Of a DNA stretch of 10,169 nucleotides, positions 8,168 through 10,169 are shown piece after piece. The translations under genes were made by a program, and so were the position numbers. Where the stretch lies: the NCBI GenBank assembly GCA_030668045.1, contig DAOUUR010000044.1, positions 1-10,169 of the forward strand, written 5' to 3'. Numbering within the stretch: position 1 is the stretch's first letter; each line of letters starts with the position of its first letter. The notes under the pieces were generated by a model. That model made no database searches, was not told where the DNA came from, and saw only the letters and a list, made by a program, of their open reading frames with translations. Source of the stretch: a bacterium (GTDB lineage Bacteria; Zixibacteria; MSB-5A5; GN15; FEB-12).

Positions 8168-8184
8168 AACAAATGGCGTGCCAA
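8168..8184 (-). promoter_or_regulatory. Sigma-54 (RpoN) promoter, -24/-12 type
   Basis: The minus strand reads TTGGCACGCCATTTGTT. Against the sigma-54 consensus YTGGCACG-N4-TTGCW, the whole -24 half matches, and the -12 half matches except T for C in the GC. The GG and the -12 dinucleotide are the required 10 nt apart. Transcription would begin about 8157, giving a 23-nt leader that contains the AGAGGAG ribosome binding site. The adjacent upstream gene encodes a sigma-54 activator with an intact GAFTGA loop, which makes the assignment far more likely than a chance match. A sigma-70 reading (TTGACT with TTTTAT at 17 nt) overlaps it but is weaker. Confidence 0.72.
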
Positions 8185-8235
8185 CAAGTCAAGTTGTGAA
8201 AAGCCGGTAACTTAGCCGTGCGAGCTGGCCCTTCG

Positions 8236-8254
8236 GCGTGTGTTGTTTACACGC
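8236..8254 (-). promoter_or_regulatory. Inverted repeat: candidate enhancer site for the NtrC-type regulator, or transcript hairpin
   Basis: A perfect 6-bp inverted repeat (GCGTGT / ACACGC) with a 7-nt centre sits in the gap between the regulator's stop and the outer-membrane-protein gene. Its centre (8245) is about 88 nt upstream of the predicted sigma-54 start site, in the usual range for activator binding sites of NtrC-family proteins. GGCC copies at 8227-8230 and 8257-8260 could extend it into an imperfect hairpin beginning just after the regulator's stop codon. It could therefore also end or stabilise that transcript, but no T-run follows on the minus strand. I favour an activator site without being able to exclude the hairpin. 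Confidence 0.45.
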
Positions 8255-8263
8255 TCGGCCCAA

Positions 8264-9613
8264 TTATCGGTCATGCCCCTTCAGACCATATTCCTTGATC
8301 TTGCGGGAAAGATTGCCTCGATCCACGCCCAGCAGACGAGCAGCCTCGGCGATATTACCATCGCAGGCAGTCAGGGCGTTGCTGATAGTCAGCCGTTCAA
8401 AGATTCGAAGCTTCTCGGTGAGACTGACGGCGTTGGAATCTGTTAGAGCGATAGATGAGGGGCCATCGAGCCTAGCCACGGCATCGGTAAACTGTATAGT
8501 CTGTTCACGACTGAGAATGCACAACCGTTCGATATGGTTTTTCAATTGGCGAACGTTACCGGGATACTCCAGTGTACAGAGATAGGCGAGGGCGTCGGGG
8601 GAGAGGGTGGTTTTTCCCGAGGGATCGAACCGCTTCAGGAACTCACCGACCAGAAGAGGGATATCTCCGGTGCGTTCGCGCAACGGTGGCACTCTGAGAG
8701 AGAAGACGGAGATTCGGTAGTAGAGGTCTTTACGAAAATGACCATCACCCACCAGTTGTTTGAGGTCGCGGTTGGTGGCGGCGATGACGCGAATATCGAC
8801 TTGTTTTCGAGCCGAATCTCCCAGCGTTTCAACCTCACCAGTCTCCAGAACGCGCAGAAGTTTTGCCTGACACGATGCGGGAAGATCCCCGATTTCATCG
8901 AGGAAAATGGTACCGTTATCGGCCAGCACGAATTTCCCCGGATGATCTTTGACCGCACCGGTAAAGGCACCTCGTTTGTGGCCAAAAAGCTCTGACTCAA
9001 ACAGCGTTTCGGGGATTCCGGGACAGTTCACCTTTACGAAAGGCTTGTCGCGTCGTGTGCTCTGCAAATAGAGTCTTGCGGCGATTAGTTCTTTGCCGGT
9101 TCCATTCTCTCCTTCGATAAGCACGGTCGTATCGGTCGGGGCCACCTGGGCAATCGTTGCCATCAATTCTCTGATGGGAGGAGAGTCACCGACGATGTTC
9201 GATCCGGCGTCGATCTGATCAACCATAACAAGTCGTTGCCGTTGCGCCTCGGCCAGCCTGAGGGCGGCCTGCACCGATGCTATCAGTTTTTCGGGAGGTA
9301 CCGGTTTTTCCAGATAGTCACAGGCCCCTAGCTTGATAGCCTCAAGGGCGGTGTTGATTTCTCCCTGCCCGGAGATAACGAGTACGACGGGACTGTGTGC
9401 GATACCACTGAGTTGTTTGAGAAAATCAATACCTGATTTGCCCGGCAGGTTGAGATCAAGAAGGATCAGGGCGGGATCGCTTCGCTGGCAGAAAATCGTA
9501 GCATCCTCAGCCGTTCCAACCGTATCAGACTCCAACCCGTTATCGGCCAGGAGCGATGAAAAAGATCGGGCGATGTTCGGTTCGTCATCGACAATCAGTA
9601 TCTTAAGTGGCAT
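8264..9613 (-). CDS. NtrC/NtrX-family sigma-54-dependent response regulator
   Basis: This 449-residue regulator has the full three-domain layout. The receiver (4-115) has acidic pocket D9/D10, phospho-acceptor D53 (LLDLNLPG), S81 and K103. The AAA+ domain (about 140-375) has Walker A GENGTGKE (168-175), the sigma-54 contact loop GAFTGA (215-220), Walker B GTIFLDE (234-240) and the LYYRISVF arginine region (R300). A C-terminal Fis-type helix-turn-helix spans about 408-442. All residues needed for phosphorylation, ATP hydrolysis and sigma-54 remodelling are present. The start at [13 protein letters not shown] was chosen because GGGAGAG lies just upstream and it begins at the first receiver strand. 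An ATG 28 codons further up would extend far into the kinase gene. It overlaps the upstream NtrY-like kinase by 11 nt, implying coupled translation. NtrC versus NtrX cannot be decided here; the NtrY-like partner leans to NtrX. Its likely target is the promoter just downstream. Confidence 0.93.
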   Translation of the reverse strand: MPLKILIVDDEPNIARSFSSLLADNGLESDTVGTAEDATIFCQRSDPALILLDLNLPGKSGIDFLKQLSGIAHSPVVLVISGQGEINTALEAIKLGACDYLEKPVPPEKLIASVQAALRLAEAQRQRLVMVDQIDAGSNIVGDSPPIRELMATIAQVAPTDTTVLIEGENGTGKELIAARLYLQSTRRDKPFVKVNCPGIPETLFESELFGHKRGAFTGAVKDHPGKFVLADNGTIFLDEIGDLPASCQAKLLRVLETGEVETLGDSARKQVDIRVIAATNRDLKQLVGDGHFRKDLYYRISVFSLRVPPLRERTGDIPLLVGEFLKRFDPSGKTTLSPDALAYLCTLEYPGNVRQLKNHIERLCILSREQTIQFTDAVARLDGPSSIALTDSNAVSLTEKLRIFERLTISNALTACDGNIAEAARLLGVDRGNLSRKIKEYGLKGHDR

Positions 9614-10169
9614 CGTTCTCTCCCGATGATAGCGGCAAGATAATTGTGACGCGACATCCTTTTCCCGATTCGGTCTGGATATCCAGCGCGCCGCCATGTT
9701 CGTTTACAACTTTCTCTACGACCGCCAGGCCGATTCCGTTGCCGGTTTCTTTGGTCGTGAAGTACGGCATCCGCGCCGCCTTCAGCGTTTCTTCATCCAT
9801 GCCGGTACCCTCGTCGTCGATAACGATACTTACACTGCCTTCGTTGGTGTGCAAACCGAGAGTGATTCGCCCACCCGGCGATGAAGCCTCAATGGCGTTC
9901 TTCAACAGATTGTGAACGGCTTCGCGGAAGTAGGTTGCGTCAATTGATACGTGGCACGGTTCGGTCGGCAGGTCAAGATGGAAGTCATGGGCCGCCAGTT
10001 GGTCGGCGTAGAGTGACGACAGCGAGGAGAGAAGATCGACAAGGTCGACATCACGAGGTGACGATGGGGGCATCTTGGCTAGTTCAGAGAAGCGTTCGGC
10101 CAGTGCGGTCAATTGTTCCAGCTCTTCCGATGCCGCTTGCAGCGGTTCCTGCAACATTGCATAGTCAGG
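9603..10169 (-). CDS. NtrY-like sensor histidine kinase, C-terminal part
   Basis: Only the last 188 residues are in the window, and the frame is open through the right edge. The ATG at 10157 is internal, because an HATPase domain alone could not be a complete kinase. Numbering from that Met, the second DHp helix is EELEQLTALAERFSELAKMP (11-30), close to the VDEFSRFARMP-like segment of NtrY kinases. The ATPase domain then shows the N box (VHNLLKNAIEAS, 81-92), G1 DDEGTGM (114-120), FTTK (133-136), G2 GNGIGL (139-144) and GKGCRVTIILP (165-175). The phospho-acceptor His and any sensor or membrane domains lie outside the window. Its 11-nt overlap with the regulator gene marks them as cognate partners. 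Confidence 0.9.
   Translation of the reverse strand, partial: PDYAMLQEPLQAASEELEQLTALAERFSELAKMPPSSPRDVDLVDLLSSLSSLYADQLAAHDFHLDLPTEPCHVSIDATYFREAVHNLLKNAIEASSPGGRITLGLHTNEGSVSIVIDDEGTGMDEETLKAARMPYFTTKETGNGIGLAVVEKVVNEHGGALDIQTESGKGCRVTIILPLSSGENDAT
9618..9624 (-). promoter_or_regulatory. Ribosome binding site fixing the response regulator start
   Basis: GGGAGAG on the minus strand, with its GGGAG core 6 nt before the ATG at 9613, lies inside the 3' end of the upstream kinase gene. It supports the 449-residue form of the regulator over a longer reading starting at 9697. Confidence 0.7.

Noticed and set aside
8163..8196. A sigma-70 promoter (TTGACT with TTTTAT at 17 nt, or TATAGT at 20 nt) for the outer-membrane-protein gene.
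   Set aside because: Each pairing has either a poor -10 or poor spacing. The overlapping sigma-54 match is much better and fits the neighbouring activator.
9614..9697. A 28-codon N-terminal extension of the response regulator from the ATG at 9697.
   Set aside because: It lies wholly inside the kinase gene in another frame. The receiver domain begins right after the ATG at 9613, and that ATG has a well-spaced GGGAGAG.

Overview
The window is gene-dense (about 53% G+C by eye) and comes from a diderm bacterium. It encodes a predicted outer-membrane beta-barrel with a C-terminal phenylalanine, two exported proteins, a sigma-54-type regulator and a soluble Ser/Thr-kinase/histidine-kinase pair. 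The mix of NtrY/NtrX-like regulators, TPR-rich Ser/Thr kinases and an Omp85-like barrel with a bactofilin-like repeat would suit a deep-branching FCB-type lineage such as Zixibacteria. That placement is a low-confidence guess from style. No tRNA, rRNA, insertion sequence, CRISPR array or tandem DNA repeat was seen.

Layout: 1-813 (+) is the C-terminal part of a ClC chloride channel/transporter with two CBS domains, cut by the window edge. It converges on a leftward block that fills the rest of the window. Read in the direction of transcription from the right edge, that block is: (1) the C-terminal part of an NtrY-like histidine kinase; (2) an NtrC/NtrX-like response regulator overlapping it by 11 nt; (3) a 129-nt gap holding a strong-looking sigma-54 (-24/-12) promoter, a good ribosome binding site and an upstream inverted repeat; (4) an exported Omp85/BamA-like outer membrane protein with a beta-solenoid N-terminal part; (5) a DUF4390-like exported protein 24 nt downstream; (6) an 88-nt gap with a TATAAT -10 candidate; (7) a GAF-PAS histidine kinase; (8) a Ser/Thr kinase with a long TPR tail, whose start overlaps the stop of the kinase before it (ATGA).

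Working model. The NtrY-like kinase phosphorylates the sigma-54 activator (intact GAFTGA loop and Walker motifs). The activator then switches on the adjacent outer-membrane-protein/DUF4390 operon from the sigma-54 promoter, so sensor, activator, promoter and envelope target all lie within about 4.5 kb. The second unit (GAF-PAS-histidine kinase plus Ser/Thr kinase-TPR) has no membrane segments and no receiver partner in view. It looks like a two-gene version of the single-chain STPK-TPR-GAF-HK hybrid kinases known from cyanobacteria and other bacteria. Both readings are inferences from sequence motifs and gene order.
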